This document shows, piece by piece, positions 8,702-16,877 of a stretch of 32,079 nt of DNA; the stretch's first letter is position 1; each line of letters opens with the position of its first letter. Under the pieces are notes generated by a model, which saw only the letters and a list, made by a program, of their open reading frames with translations, searched no databases and was not told the origin of the DNA. Origin of the DNA: an uncultured Lachnospiraceae bacterium. Its GTDB lineage: Bacteria > Bacillota > Clostridia > Lachnospirales > Lachnospiraceae. The position numbers and the translations under genes were made by a program. Location of the stretch: assembly GCA_947176965.1 (NCBI GenBank), contig CAMWSU010000024.1, forward strand, positions 1 through 32,079, written 5' to 3'.

Positions 8702-10241
8702 GCTTGGCGAGCGCTTCGGCAATGCGCTCTGCCCCTTTTCCGTCCACTAGTGCATGCATGGCATCCGCCAGCTTTTTTCGTTCTGAAACCGCCGTAAGAT
8801 GCACAAGCGCTGCAGTAAGATGTGCGTCCGCTTCCGACCGAAAGCGTTCCGAGCGAATATCGCCGAGATTCACGACGCCCGTTTCCCGCGCAAACGCCTC
8901 CGCTCCCATCCGCTGATTATCCGCCAAATAGTACAGGATACCCGGCAGTCCGGCGGCGCACAGTTCGTAAAGTGTACTGCCTGCCGCCGCAACCGCAAGA
9001 TCGCAGCAGTGCATGACCGCCGATAAATCGCTGCACCCCTCTATCACCTCAACGTTCCCAATTTGTTTTGCAATCCGGTAAAGCTCCTCTTTTCCTTTTG
9101 TATACGGGCCACAGACAACCATGATCTTTGCATCGGGCAGCCGCTCTGCAAGCAGATTCGCAAACCATATGCCCGCACCGTACGGATCGGAACCGCCCGT
9201 CGTCACGAGCACCGTGTCGATGTTCTCACGCACAGCGCCATGCTCCCGCCGAAAAGACGGTCGGATTGGCGCATAGGCCGGACCGAGCAGATACGTACAT
9301 CTGCCATCCGTCTCTGTTTTCCGATTCACCGGATAATCAAGCTGTTTAGCATAAACATTATAGTTAATGAGCATATCTGCAGGATATTCCTGCGCCTTCA
9401 GATCATCCATCCAAACAACCCGATGTCCGTTCTCTTTTAACGTCTCCACATAAGTTTTTGTTAAATGATAACTGTCCAGCACGATTGGCGCACCGCCCGC
9501 AAGCAGTGCCGGCAGCTTCCCAAGCTCCGACTCCATATTTTTGTAATCGGTGTTCAGGATCAGGCAGGGAAATCCTCTGGCAGCAATCGTCTCCTGGGAC
9601 TTCTCATCCGCCGTCACAAACACGGGACTCAGCCCCCGTCCTTCACAGGCGCCGGCAATCGTTAAACAGCGCATGAGGTGTCCATTACCGACCTGTTCGT
9701 TCGCATCCGCACGAAAATAGATCAGCGATTTCCGCGACAAATCCGCACGAAAGCGAAGAACCGCCGGATTCCCACCCGCTGCCGTTCCCGTGTCCTCTGC
9801 CGCTTTTTCATACCCCGCCTTTTCAAAGCAGCGCACGGACGCGATATTTTCCGCCTTGACCTCCCCGTAAAGCTCCGTGCAGGTTAAGCATAACGCCGCA
9901 GTCCACATTTTCGCCATCTCCAGAAGCAGACTGCCCAGACCGCGGCCACGCCATGCGGACGCGATGCTGTAGCTGATCCGATATGCAGCGCTCTCCTGAT
10001 GCTTTGTAAGTCGAAGCACCCCCGCAGGCTGCGCGTCGTCGTTCTCCTCATCGCATACCATGAGAATCCAATGCAGACTGTCCGTATCCGCCTGCGTGCG
10101 CGCAAACCACGCCGCATGTTCGTCCCATGTGATCGGAGCTGACGAAAACGACTGCCTGCGCGTTTCCGCGTCATTCGCCCATGTAAAAAGCAGCTCCCTG
10201 TCCGCTTCTTTGACCTTTCTGAAATAGCCTTTTACCAGCAT
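8679..10241 (-). CDS. pseG: PseH-PseG fusion: GNAT acetyltransferase plus UDP-sugar hydrolase of pseudaminic acid synthesis
   Basis: This 520-residue protein has two enzymes in one chain. Residues 1-168 are a GNAT domain with the acyl-CoA loop RGRGLG (98-103) and NIASVRCFEKAGY, matching the PseH role of N-acetylating the 4-amino group. Residues about 172-520 match PseG: RADANEQVGNGHLMR (His188 is the expected catalytic His), VLDSYHLT, TTGGSDPYG and AAAGSTLYELCAAG, a GT-B-like fold that removes UDP from UDP-2,4-diacetamido-trideoxy-altrose with inversion. In the best-known organisms these are separate genes. The ATG at 10241 overlaps the pseI stop as TGATG; an in-frame TTG one codon upstream is less likely. 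The fusion would channel the intermediate between consecutive steps. Confidence 0.92.
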   Translation of the reverse strand: MLVKGYFRKVKEADRELLFTWANDAETRRQSFSSAPITWDEHAAWFARTQADTDSLHWILMVCDEENDDAQPAGVLRLTKHQESAAYRISYSIASAWRGRGLGSLLLEMAKMWTAALCLTCTELYGEVKAENIASVRCFEKAGYEKAAEDTGTAAGGNPAVLRFRADLSRKSLIYFRADANEQVGNGHLMRCLTIAGACEGRGLSPVFVTADEKSQETIAARGFPCLILNTDYKNMESELGKLPALLAGGAPIVLDSYHLTKTYVETLKENGHRVVWMDDLKAQEYPADMLINYNVYAKQLDYPVNRKTETDGRCTYLLGPAYAPIRPSFRREHGAVRENIDTVLVTTGGSDPYGAGIWFANLLAERLPDAKIMVVCGPYTKGKEELYRIAKQIGNVEVIEGCSDLSAVMHCCDLAVAAAGSTLYELCAAGLPGILYYLADNQRMGAEAFARETGVVNLGDIRSERFRSEADAHLTAALVHLTAVSERKKLADAMHALVDGKGAERIAEALAKLVFAHET

Positions 10242-11329
10242 CAAGCTTCCGCCGCCTCCCTGCCGCCTTCAATATGCTCCCATGCAAGCGGCTCTCCGCG
10301 GCTTAAGTCGTGCACCGCACGTCTGCCCAATATGCTCTTATAGTATTTCGGCGCAAGCCCGTCCGACGGACGGATGCTGCGGATATTGTCCTCAGTGAAT
10401 ACCTCTCCCGCGCGCACATCCGCCGTCACAAAAATGCTCCTGCGGAATCTTAAGTTCTCTTTTTCCTGTTCGGCTGCGCCATAGAACACACTGCCGAGCG
10501 CCGCCTCCGTCTTCCGCACATCCTGCACCATCTGACGAAATTCCTCCGGTGTCATGGAAAAGGACGCGTCCGGATTCTCAATCTCCCGTCCGAGACAGAA
10601 ATGCTTTTCGATGATGCTCCCGCCGAGCGCCACCGATGTCGCTGCACTCAACGACCCCATGGAATGATCGGACAGTCCGACCACCGTTCCGAAACGTTCT
10701 TTCATATCCCTGATCGTTCTCAAATTCATCTGTTCCGGCTTTGCGGGATAGGCGCTGGAACACTTTAAGAGCGCAAGCTGATGGTTTCCTGTTTGATATA
10801 TGGTCTGTATTGCTTCGTCTATTTCTTCTTCTTTTGCCATTCCAGTTGACATAATTATCGGTTTTCCCTTAGATGCGATATAAGAGATCAACGGCAGGTC
10901 TACCAACTCAAAGGATGCGATCTTATAAAACAGGATTCCCATTTCCTCCAAAAAATCTACGGAAGTGGTATCAAACGGCGTTGAGAGAAACTGGATTCCT
11001 GCTTTATCCGCTTCTTCCTTTAAGAGAGGCTGCCATTCCCACGGTGTATACGCCTTTCCATACAGTCCGTATAGGTTTTCTCCCGCCCAGGTACCCCCGT
11101 CAATATGAAAATACGGCAGGTCACAGTCAATCGTCAACGTGTCAGGCGTATAAGTTTGAAGTTTAATGCAGTCCGCCCCCGCCTCCTTCGCGGCATGAAT
11201 AATTTCCTTGGCGCGCTCAATGCTTCCAGCATGGTTCGCCGACATCTCCGCAATGATGAATGCAGGATAACTTTCACCGATCACGCGGTTTTGTACGGTT
11301 ATCGTCGAAGTCCGCTTTTCTTCTGTCAT
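10241..11329 (-). CDS. pseI: Pseudaminic acid synthase
   Basis: This protein of about 362 residues belongs to the NeuB family. It condenses the free hexose released by PseG with phosphoenolpyruvate to form pseudaminic acid. The TIM-barrel part shows FIIAEMSANHAGSIERAKEI, CIKLQTYTPDTLT, FLSTPFDTTSVDFLEE, KIASFELVDLPLI and GLSDHSMG, with EKHF later. The C-terminal SAF (antifreeze-like) domain is seen as RRSIFVTADVRAGE through GRRAVHDLSRGEPL. The NHAGS-type start of the barrel and the PseG partner favour pseudaminate over sialate or legionaminate. The ATG at 11329 has a perfect AGGAGG five bases upstream; an open frame extends 13 codons further to 11368 without such a site. It sits between pseF and the fused pseH-pseG gene. 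Confidence 0.95.
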   Translation of the reverse strand: MTEEKRTSTITVQNRVIGESYPAFIIAEMSANHAGSIERAKEIIHAAKEAGADCIKLQTYTPDTLTIDCDLPYFHIDGGTWAGENLYGLYGKAYTPWEWQPLLKEEADKAGIQFLSTPFDTTSVDFLEEMGILFYKIASFELVDLPLISYIASKGKPIIMSTGMAKEEEIDEAIQTIYQTGNHQLALLKCSSAYPAKPEQMNLRTIRDMKERFGTVVGLSDHSMGSLSAATSVALGGSIIEKHFCLGREIENPDASFSMTPEEFRQMVQDVRKTEAALGSVFYGAAEQEKENLRFRRSIFVTADVRAGEVFTEDNIRSIRPSDGLAPKYYKSILGRRAVHDLSRGEPLAWEHIEGGREAAEA

Positions 11330-11376
11330 ATGATCCTCCTTTGTGCGTGCCTTTACACCTATTTGCATCTATTCTT

Positions 11377-12066
11377 TCAAATTTCCTGAAGCATCCGGTA
11401 TTTCATTTCTGCGATCTTCCAGTCCTTCTCCGTATCAATATCCTGTACGGTAAGCTCGTCCATATAATACGGTGCCGTATGTGCCATGATCATTGACTGC
11501 TGTTTCAAAAAAGATGCCACCCTGATACAATAAAACTGCCCGCAGTCATGATAGTGCGGCTCCAGATCCTGTGAGCGCATCGCCATGGATTCTTTATCAG
11601 ACGGCACAAGCTCTCCGTCTCTAAGCACGACACTTCTCTGCGGCGGAAACGAGAATTTCACCACGGGCAGCACGCTGTCTGCATTCCCCGAAAGAAGGAC
11701 ATCCATCGCTTTCTTTAACGCTTCCGCCGTCAAAAACGGCGCTGTCGGATAGATCACGCATGCAGTCTCATAATAGATGCCGCGCTTTGCATACTCCTCC
11801 AATACCTCCAATACCACGTCCGCCGTCGCCGCATAGTCATTTGAAGTCCGTTCGCTGCGGTAAAACGGCACTTCTGCGCCGCACTCTTTCGCGATCTGCG
11901 CAATCTCCTCATCGTCCGTGGACACCATGACCGTATCGAATAAGCCGCTTACAAGCGCGGCTTCGATGGAATACGACAAGATCGGCTTTCCGAGAAACGG
12001 CTTGATATTTTTGCGCGGAATCCGTTTACTGCCGCCGCGCGCGGTAATGATCGCTATAGATGCCAT
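11377..12066 (-). CDS. pseF: Pseudaminic acid cytidylyltransferase
   Basis: This 229-residue protein belongs to the CMP-nonulosonate synthetase (NeuA/PseF) family. It activates pseudaminic acid with CTP to CMP-pseudaminate for transferases. The N-terminal nucleotide-binding segment ARGGSKRIPRKNIKPFLGKP and the VSTDDEEIAQIA segment are typical, and YPTAPFLTAEAL and DIDTEKDWKIAE further support PseF over NeuA. GGGAGG lies six bases before the ATG. It follows pseC by 18 bases and precedes pseI by 47. The product would be the donor for the sialyltransferase-motif domain encoded at 20285-22642. Confidence 0.95.
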   Translation of the reverse strand: MASIAIITARGGSKRIPRKNIKPFLGKPILSYSIEAALVSGLFDTVMVSTDDEEIAQIAKECGAEVPFYRSERTSNDYAATADVVLEVLEEYAKRGIYYETACVIYPTAPFLTAEALKKAMDVLLSGNADSVLPVVKFSFPPQRSVVLRDGELVPSDKESMAMRSQDLEPHYHDCGQFYCIRVASFLKQQSMIMAHTAPYYMDELTVQDIDTEKDWKIAEMKYRMLQEI

Positions 12067-12084
12067 CTGAATCCTCCCATACTA

Positions 12085-13302
12085 TCATTTTTTGTAGTGT
12101 TCCACGATCTTCTTCACCGCATGAATGACATCCTCCACATCCTGATCGGTCATAGCGTAATAAAGCGGCAGACTTAAAATTTCCTCATAAAGCTTTTCTG
12201 CATTCGGACAAAGACCTTTTCGATACCCTAGTTTTTCATAATATGGGTGATAGTATACGGGAATATAATGCACATTGCAGCAAATATTCTCCGCTGCCAT
12301 CGCGTCAAAAAACTCCCTTCTGCCCACCGTCAGACGTTCGGGACGGATACGAAGAATATAGAGATGCCTTGTCGTATCGGACTCCGGGATCTCCCGCTGT
12401 ACAAAAAGCTCCGGCATCGCCGAAAACGCCTCGTTATAGCGCGCGACGATTTCCTTTCTTCTTTCCTGAAATTTGGGAAGCTTATCCAACTGGCTGATAA
12501 TGAGCGCCGCCTGAATATCCGTCATGCGGTAATTCATGCCCAGTTCAATCTGCTCATAATACCAAGCGCCGTGCGGCTCATGCATAAGCTGCTCCGGCTT
12601 TCTTGTAATGCCATGAGCACGTAACAGCACCAAACGGTCATACAGCTCCTTAGAATTTGTCAAGACAGCGCCGCCCTCACCGCCCGTCACAGTCTTGACC
12701 GGATGGAAGCTGAACGTTGTCATGTCGGCAATGCTGCCGACGCCGCGCCCCTTGTAGCGCGTCCCGATCGAATGCGCACCGTCCTCGATGAGATATACTT
12801 TTTTGCCCGTCTTCACACCCGCTTCCCCGCATACGGAAAGCAGTTCATCCAGCTGCGCCGCCTGCCCCGTATAGTCAACTGCTACCACGGCTCTCGTCGC
12901 CTCCGTCATATGCGCCCTAACGCTCGCCGGTGAAATATTATAGGTCTCCGCATCAATGTCGGCAAATACCGGTTTTGCGCCACAGTAGAGCGCACAATTT
13001 GCGGAAGCCGCAAATGTGATCGGTGTTGTGATGACCTCGTCCCCCGGCCCTACGCCAGCCGCCTGACACGCGATATGGAGCGCCGCTGTTCCGTTGCTGC
13101 ATACGACGGCATACTGTGCCCCCGTGAGCGCGCAGAGACGATCCTCTAATTCCGTGATCTTCGGTCCGCACGTCAAATCCTGATAACGAAGCACCTGCGC
13201 GACCGCCTCGACGTCCGCCTCGTCAATATATTGATGTCCGTAAAACAATTTTGTCTCTCTGACCGGCGCTCCGCCGTCAATTGCCAGTTTCTCCATCTGC
13301 AT
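12085..13302 (-). CDS. pseC: UDP-4-amino-4,6-dideoxy-N-acetyl-beta-L-altrosamine transaminase
   Basis: This PLP-dependent DegT-family enzyme of about 405 residues aminates C4 of the keto-sugar made by PseB. Seen in the sequence are CSNGTAALHIACQAAGVGPG, TPITFAASANCALY, YLIEDGAHSIGTRYKG and the PLP-lysine motif SFHPVKTVTGGEGG, all characteristic of PseC. The frame stays open to an ATG at 13374, which would add a charged 24-residue extension with only a short AGGA site. I prefer the ATG at 13302 (or 13296), where the family's N-terminus begins and AAAGG precedes. A gap of about 270 bases with a candidate promoter and a palindrome separates it from pseB, so pseC-F-I-HG may have its own transcript. 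Confidence 0.93.
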   Translation of the reverse strand: MQMEKLAIDGGAPVRETKLFYGHQYIDEADVEAVAQVLRYQDLTCGPKITELEDRLCALTGAQYAVVCSNGTAALHIACQAAGVGPGDEVITTPITFAASANCALYCGAKPVFADIDAETYNISPASVRAHMTEATRAVVAVDYTGQAAQLDELLSVCGEAGVKTGKKVYLIEDGAHSIGTRYKGRGVGSIADMTTFSFHPVKTVTGGEGGAVLTNSKELYDRLVLLRAHGITRKPEQLMHEPHGAWYYEQIELGMNYRMTDIQAALIISQLDKLPKFQERRKEIVARYNEAFSAMPELFVQREIPESDTTRHLYILRIRPERLTVGRREFFDAMAAENICCNVHYIPVYYHPYYEKLGYRKGLCPNAEKLYEEILSLPLYYAMTDQDVEDVIHAVKKIVEHYKK

Positions 13303-13443
13303 CCCTTTGCCTTTCCTTTCTGCTGCCGGAACGTTTTCATCCTCCGGCCTCATATGCTCATAATCTTCCCACATGCCATCCTAGTCATATGTGTGTACAT
13401 CATTTTTGAACCCGTCAAGAAACAGAAATAGCCATAAAATCAC

Positions 13444-13470
13444 AAAGACATTCCGAACAGGAATGCCTTT
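13444..13470 (-). other. Palindrome between pseB and pseC
   Basis: An 11-base imperfect palindrome (arms 13444-13454 and 13460-13470, loop of 5) can fold on the minus strand with one G-U pair. It lies directly downstream of the candidate -10 box at 13474-13479. No clean T-run follows, so a terminator is doubtful; it could be an operator or a 5' leader hairpin. Confidence 0.5.
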
Positions 13471-13473
13471 GCT

Positions 13474-13503
13474 ATCATATATCTGGGAAAATAATTCTAA
13501 CAA
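13474..13503 (-). promoter_or_regulatory. Candidate promoter for pseC-pseF-pseI-pseHG
   Basis: On the minus strand, TTGTTA (13503-13498) and TATGAT (13479-13474) are separated by 18 bases in an AT-rich stretch of the largest gene gap in the window. The spacing and boxes fit a housekeeping sigma-factor promoter. A palindrome immediately follows the -10 box. There is no experimental support. Confidence 0.4.
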
Positions 13504-13569
13504 AAATATCCTATCAGACAGCTTGGCAGAACGAGCAGGATAAAAATGAAGGAATTAAAAACCATCGTT

Positions 13570-14577
13570 CTATTTCTCCAATTCCAGATCGCGCAGACGC
13601 TCTCTGATCTGCTCTACGGACAGCCACTCGCTGTTATTGCCGGAGCTGTAGGAGAATCCCTCCTCCACCTTTTTGCCCGTCGGCTCCACCCTTTGTCTTG
13701 TATTGAATTTCGTCTGAGGATAGACAATAAAATGCTTATCATATTCATAGGTGGTCGCGGAGTCCTCGACCGTCACCATGATCTCATGAAGTTTTTCTCC
13801 CGGATAAATGCCGATTTCCTTCGTCTTCGCGCCCGGCATCATCGCTTCCGCCAGATCGGTGATCTTAAACGACGGAATCTTGCTGATGAAAGTCTCGCCG
13901 CCCCTCGCCTCTGCAAGTGCCTTAATGACAAGCTCAACGCCCTCCGTTAAGCTGATCCAGAATCGTGTCATGCGGTAATCGGTGATCGTCAGCTCTGTCT
14001 CGCCCCTTTTGATCATCTCGTAAAACTTCGGTATTACGGACCCCCGGCTGCCCGCTACGTTTCCGTAACGCACAATGGAAAATGTAATATCCCTCTCTCC
14101 CGCGTAAGCATTCGCCGCAACAAAGAGCTTGTCCGAGACGAGCTTTGTTCCGCCGTAAAGATTGACCGGATTAACCGCCTTATCCGTGGAAAGCGCAACA
14201 ACTCTGCTCACATTCGTGTTTAACGCCGCCTCGATCACGTTCATGGCGCCGTTGACATTCGTTTTGATCGCCTCATTCGGATTGTACTCGCACGCAGGCA
14301 CCTGCTTTAATGCCGCCGCATGGATCACATAATCCACACCGTTAAACGCGCGCTCCAAACGCTGCAAATCCCGTACATCACCGATAAAATAACGAATCTT
14401 CTCACGATACTGCGCAAATTCCTGATCCATCAGCCACTGTTTGAACTCGTCACGTGAATAGATGATGATCTTTTTCGGTTCATAGTTCTTCAGCACATAT
14501 TTGGTAAAGCATTTACCAAAGGAACCCGTTCCTCCCGTGATCAAGATTGTCTTTCCGTCAATGATATTACCTGCCAT
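13570..14577 (-). CDS. pseB: UDP-N-acetylglucosamine 4,6-dehydratase (inverting)
   Basis: This soluble SDR enzyme of 335 residues catalyses the first step of pseudaminate synthesis: dehydration of UDP-GlcNAc with C5 inversion. The cofactor loop ILITGGTGSFGKCFTKYVL is at residues 11-29, followed by YSRDEFKQW, HAAALKQVPACEYNP and the catalytic segment STDKAVNPVNLYGGTK with the expected Asp-Lys and Tyr. VRYGNVAGSRGSVIP and the C-terminal YPGEKLHE are typical of PseB rather than the membrane CapD/PglF group (compare the partial gene at the left edge, which has Met in place of the Tyr). An extended -10 promoter candidate lies about 65 bases upstream. It opens the pse block, just after the acyltransferase gene. 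Confidence 0.95.
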   Translation of the reverse strand: MAGNIIDGKTILITGGTGSFGKCFTKYVLKNYEPKKIIIYSRDEFKQWLMDQEFAQYREKIRYFIGDVRDLQRLERAFNGVDYVIHAAALKQVPACEYNPNEAIKTNVNGAMNVIEAALNTNVSRVVALSTDKAVNPVNLYGGTKLVSDKLFVAANAYAGERDITFSIVRYGNVAGSRGSVIPKFYEMIKRGETELTITDYRMTRFWISLTEGVELVIKALAEARGGETFISKIPSFKITDLAEAMMPGAKTKEIGIYPGEKLHEIMVTVEDSATTYEYDKHFIVYPQTKFNTRQRVEPTGKKVEEGFSYSSGNNSEWLSVEQIRERLRDLELEK

Positions 14578-14640
14578 CGTTTCCTCTCATTCCGCCGTCC
14601 GGCGCGTTTTTCTTTCATCAGTATTTCCTGTGTTTTCCAA

Positions 14641-14649
14641 AGTATACCA
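14641..14649 (-). promoter_or_regulatory. Candidate extended -10 promoter before pseB
   Basis: TGGTATACT on the minus strand is a good extended -10 element, located in the 145-base gap between the acyltransferase stop and the pseB ATG. No clear -35 box is present at 17 bases, as is common for extended -10 promoters. Confidence 0.35.
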
Positions 14650-14722
14650 GTCAGATTTTACCATACCCGCCATGAAAAAGCAACCTGCGCACTTACTTTT
14701 CCCCCAGAGGGAAGTGAAACCG

Positions 14723-15820
14723 TTACACTCCACCACGACCCTCAAAGAGACTTTTCAGGCGTTCCTCCAGCCATTCGCAGCCCGTCCGCACCCTGCATAT
14801 CCGAAACAGCCATGCGCGAACCGCATCGATGAGCGTACAGCATACATAAATCGCTGCTGCCGCTGCGATGGCGGCACACACCATGCCGTAAGCCGGATAG
14901 TCCGCAAACGCGGCAAAACGTCCCTCAAACAAATATCTCCAAACAAGCGGATGCACATGAATCAGGTAGACACTGAACGAAAGCGGCGCACACAGGGAAA
15001 CGGCTTTTTTGACCGGATCAGGAAGCCGGAAGCCCGAAAATGCGACCAACAGCGCAACGCTTCCAAGCAGCATCGCCGGAGACGTGAACACAAGCATGTT
15101 CGGCAGCGGGATTCCCACACCATACGCCTCCGCTAACTGGATTCCCCATGCCGCAAGGATACTCAGCGCATAGACCGCCAGCGCGGGAAGCGGTTTCTTT
15201 AAGAACGGACAGCCATATTTTTTGATATACGCTCCGACCAGATAAAGCGCGACCAGCCACCACAGGCTGTATCCCTGCGCGGTCTGAAAAATATCACTCA
15301 CAAACAATGCCGGCATGACCGAAAAGAGAACAATGATGCTCACGATCAGATTTCGGAATTGCACTCTGTCCAGGTGCGCGATCATACATTGTAACGCCGG
15401 CATAAACAGCATCAGTCCGAAATAGGCCGTGTAATACCAATATTGTCCCGTCATTGCCGGAAACAGCGCGTTTTTGATCAGCGTAAAGCCAAACAGCTCC
15501 GGCATGGCAATACAGAACCCCGCCGTGATCAGTACCGTATAAAACAATACGCGCACTTGTGTCTCAAACAGGCGCGCGTAGCGAAAATGTCCCTCCGCGC
15601 CGACATAACCGGAGACAAGCGCATAGCTGTTGCATGCCAGAAGGCAGCAGGACTCTAACAGATATGCCGCAGCATATCCCGCCGTCTGCGGTGCGGCGGA
15701 CACGCCGGCAAGCACGCCGCCCTGTCCCAAAATATGCACGGCCGCCACCATCAGCATCGAAACGATCCTTAAAAGCTCCACGCCCATATTTCGTTCTTTT
15801 ATACCTGTCCCTGTCCTCAT
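14723..15820 (-). CDS. Acyltransferase-3 family membrane protein (OafA/WecH-like)
   Basis: This 365-residue polytopic protein has about ten membrane segments. The N-terminal GVELLRIVSMLMVAAVHILG contains the conserved Arg and His of the acyltransferase-3 family, which moves acetyl or other acyl groups onto surface sugars across the membrane. Near residue 280, SFSVYLIHVHPLVWRYLFEG is the family's usual late helix. The start overlaps the GT2 stop by ATGA, with AAGGGGG upstream. Directly before pseB, it may O-acylate pseudaminate or another sugar of the glycan; this is inference from position. The C-terminus has no extra domain. Confidence 0.88.
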   Translation of the reverse strand: MRTGTGIKERNMGVELLRIVSMLMVAAVHILGQGGVLAGVSAAPQTAGYAAAYLLESCCLLACNSYALVSGYVGAEGHFRYARLFETQVRVLFYTVLITAGFCIAMPELFGFTLIKNALFPAMTGQYWYYTAYFGLMLFMPALQCMIAHLDRVQFRNLIVSIIVLFSVMPALFVSDIFQTAQGYSLWWLVALYLVGAYIKKYGCPFLKKPLPALAVYALSILAAWGIQLAEAYGVGIPLPNMLVFTSPAMLLGSVALLVAFSGFRLPDPVKKAVSLCAPLSFSVYLIHVHPLVWRYLFEGRFAAFADYPAYGMVCAAIAAAAAIYVCCTLIDAVRAWLFRICRVRTGCEWLEERLKSLFEGRGGV

Positions 15821-16863
15821 CTTCCTGCCCCCTTCTGAAGAATGACCGGATACCGTATCCGCCGGTACATGCGCAGCGCCTTATCATAGAGCACATACCA
15901 AAACGGATGTTTCATGTGCAGATCGATCATTTTTTTCTGCTCCGCATCATACATCTCCTCATAATAGGGATTGTCCCTGAAATGCGGAAAATAAGCATTC
16001 ATGCCGTCCCGCAGCTCCTTTAGAAACCGTAGGGACGGAATGCGGATCCCCGCCATATAAGAAAACAGGGTATTCACATAATATAGCAGCGTAAACCGTG
16101 CCTCCAATTCCTTATAGTACGGCTCATAAAATCCTTCCCGCCTGCATCCCTCCACAAGCATCTGAGCCGTTTTCATGCGTTCATAGCACCGCTGCCTTGT
16201 GACCCGGTGCACCGTAGATGCCTCATGCTGGTAATAATAATACAGCGGCTCGTCCACCAATTCAAAATGGGTAAAATGCAGCATCCAAAGTGGTCCTGCG
16301 CAGTTATCTTCATAAAAAACATGTTCGGGAAACCGAAGATGATATTGATCGATCACACTTTTTCTGTAGATTTTGATCACCATGCTGCCGGGCATCAGCA
16401 TCCACTTACGGTACTGCTTATCTCCCAGCACCCCCGTATGCTCCGGTGTATGGTTCACGATCACTTTCCCCGGTTTCATGCTGTGCTCGGTCGTGATCTG
16501 ATACTGGCAGCCGGTCACATCCGCGCCGGTCTGTCTCGCGCACACAAGCAGCTTTTCATACATATCCGGCGCGATCCAGTCATCGGAATCAATGAACCCG
16601 ATCCATTCTCCCCGTGCGAGTTCGATCCCGATATTGCGCGCACCACCCTGCCGCTTATTCTCGGGCGAGCGGACTGCCCGCACCCTGTCAGGGTTCCTCT
16701 GCTCGTACCGCTTCAGGATTTCAAACGATTCATCCGTCGAAGCGTCATCCACCGCGATGATTTCATAATCCGCGATTGTCTGCGAAAGAAGCGAATCCAT
16801 GCAGTAATTCAGTTTTCCGTCCCCCGCCATATTGAATACGGGCACAATGATACTCAGCTCCAC
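15817..16863 (-). CDS. GT2 family glycosyltransferase
   Basis: This GT-A glycosyltransferase has about 348 residues. ELSIIVPVFNM at the N-terminus, AVDDASTDESFEIL near residue 37, RQGGARNIGIELARGEW and FIDSDDWIAPDMYEKLL near residue 90 are the donor and metal binding segments of WcaA-like enzymes. The C-terminal part is soluble and basic, with aromatic-rich helices. I chose GTG at 16863, preceded by TGGAG at a good distance; another in-frame GTG at 16878 overlaps the upstream stop codon and has a poor site. It lies between a GtrII-like gene and the acyltransferase. Donor and acceptor sugars are unknown. Confidence 0.88.
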   Translation of the reverse strand: MELSIIVPVFNMAGDGKLNYCMDSLLSQTIADYEIIAVDDASTDESFEILKRYEQRNPDRVRAVRSPENKRQGGARNIGIELARGEWIGFIDSDDWIAPDMYEKLLVCARQTGADVTGCQYQITTEHSMKPGKVIVNHTPEHTGVLGDKQYRKWMLMPGSMVIKIYRKSVIDQYHLRFPEHVFYEDNCAGPLWMLHFTHFELVDEPLYYYYQHEASTVHRVTRQRCYERMKTAQMLVEGCRREGFYEPYYKELEARFTLLYYVNTLFSYMAGIRIPSLRFLKELRDGMNAYFPHFRDNPYYEEMYDAEQKKMIDLHMKHPFWYVLYDKALRMYRRIRYPVILQKGAGR

Positions 16864-16877
16864 GACACATCTCCACA

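Noticed and set aside
8679-14577. Sialic or legionaminic acid pathway instead of pseudaminate
   Set aside because: A NeuC-type hydrolysing epimerase is absent, while a PseG-type hydrolase, PseB with Tyr active site and a PseC-like aminotransferase are all present.
14697-14722. Terminator after the acyltransferase gene
   Set aside because: A C-rich/G-rich imperfect stem can be drawn but it has mismatches and no T-run follows.
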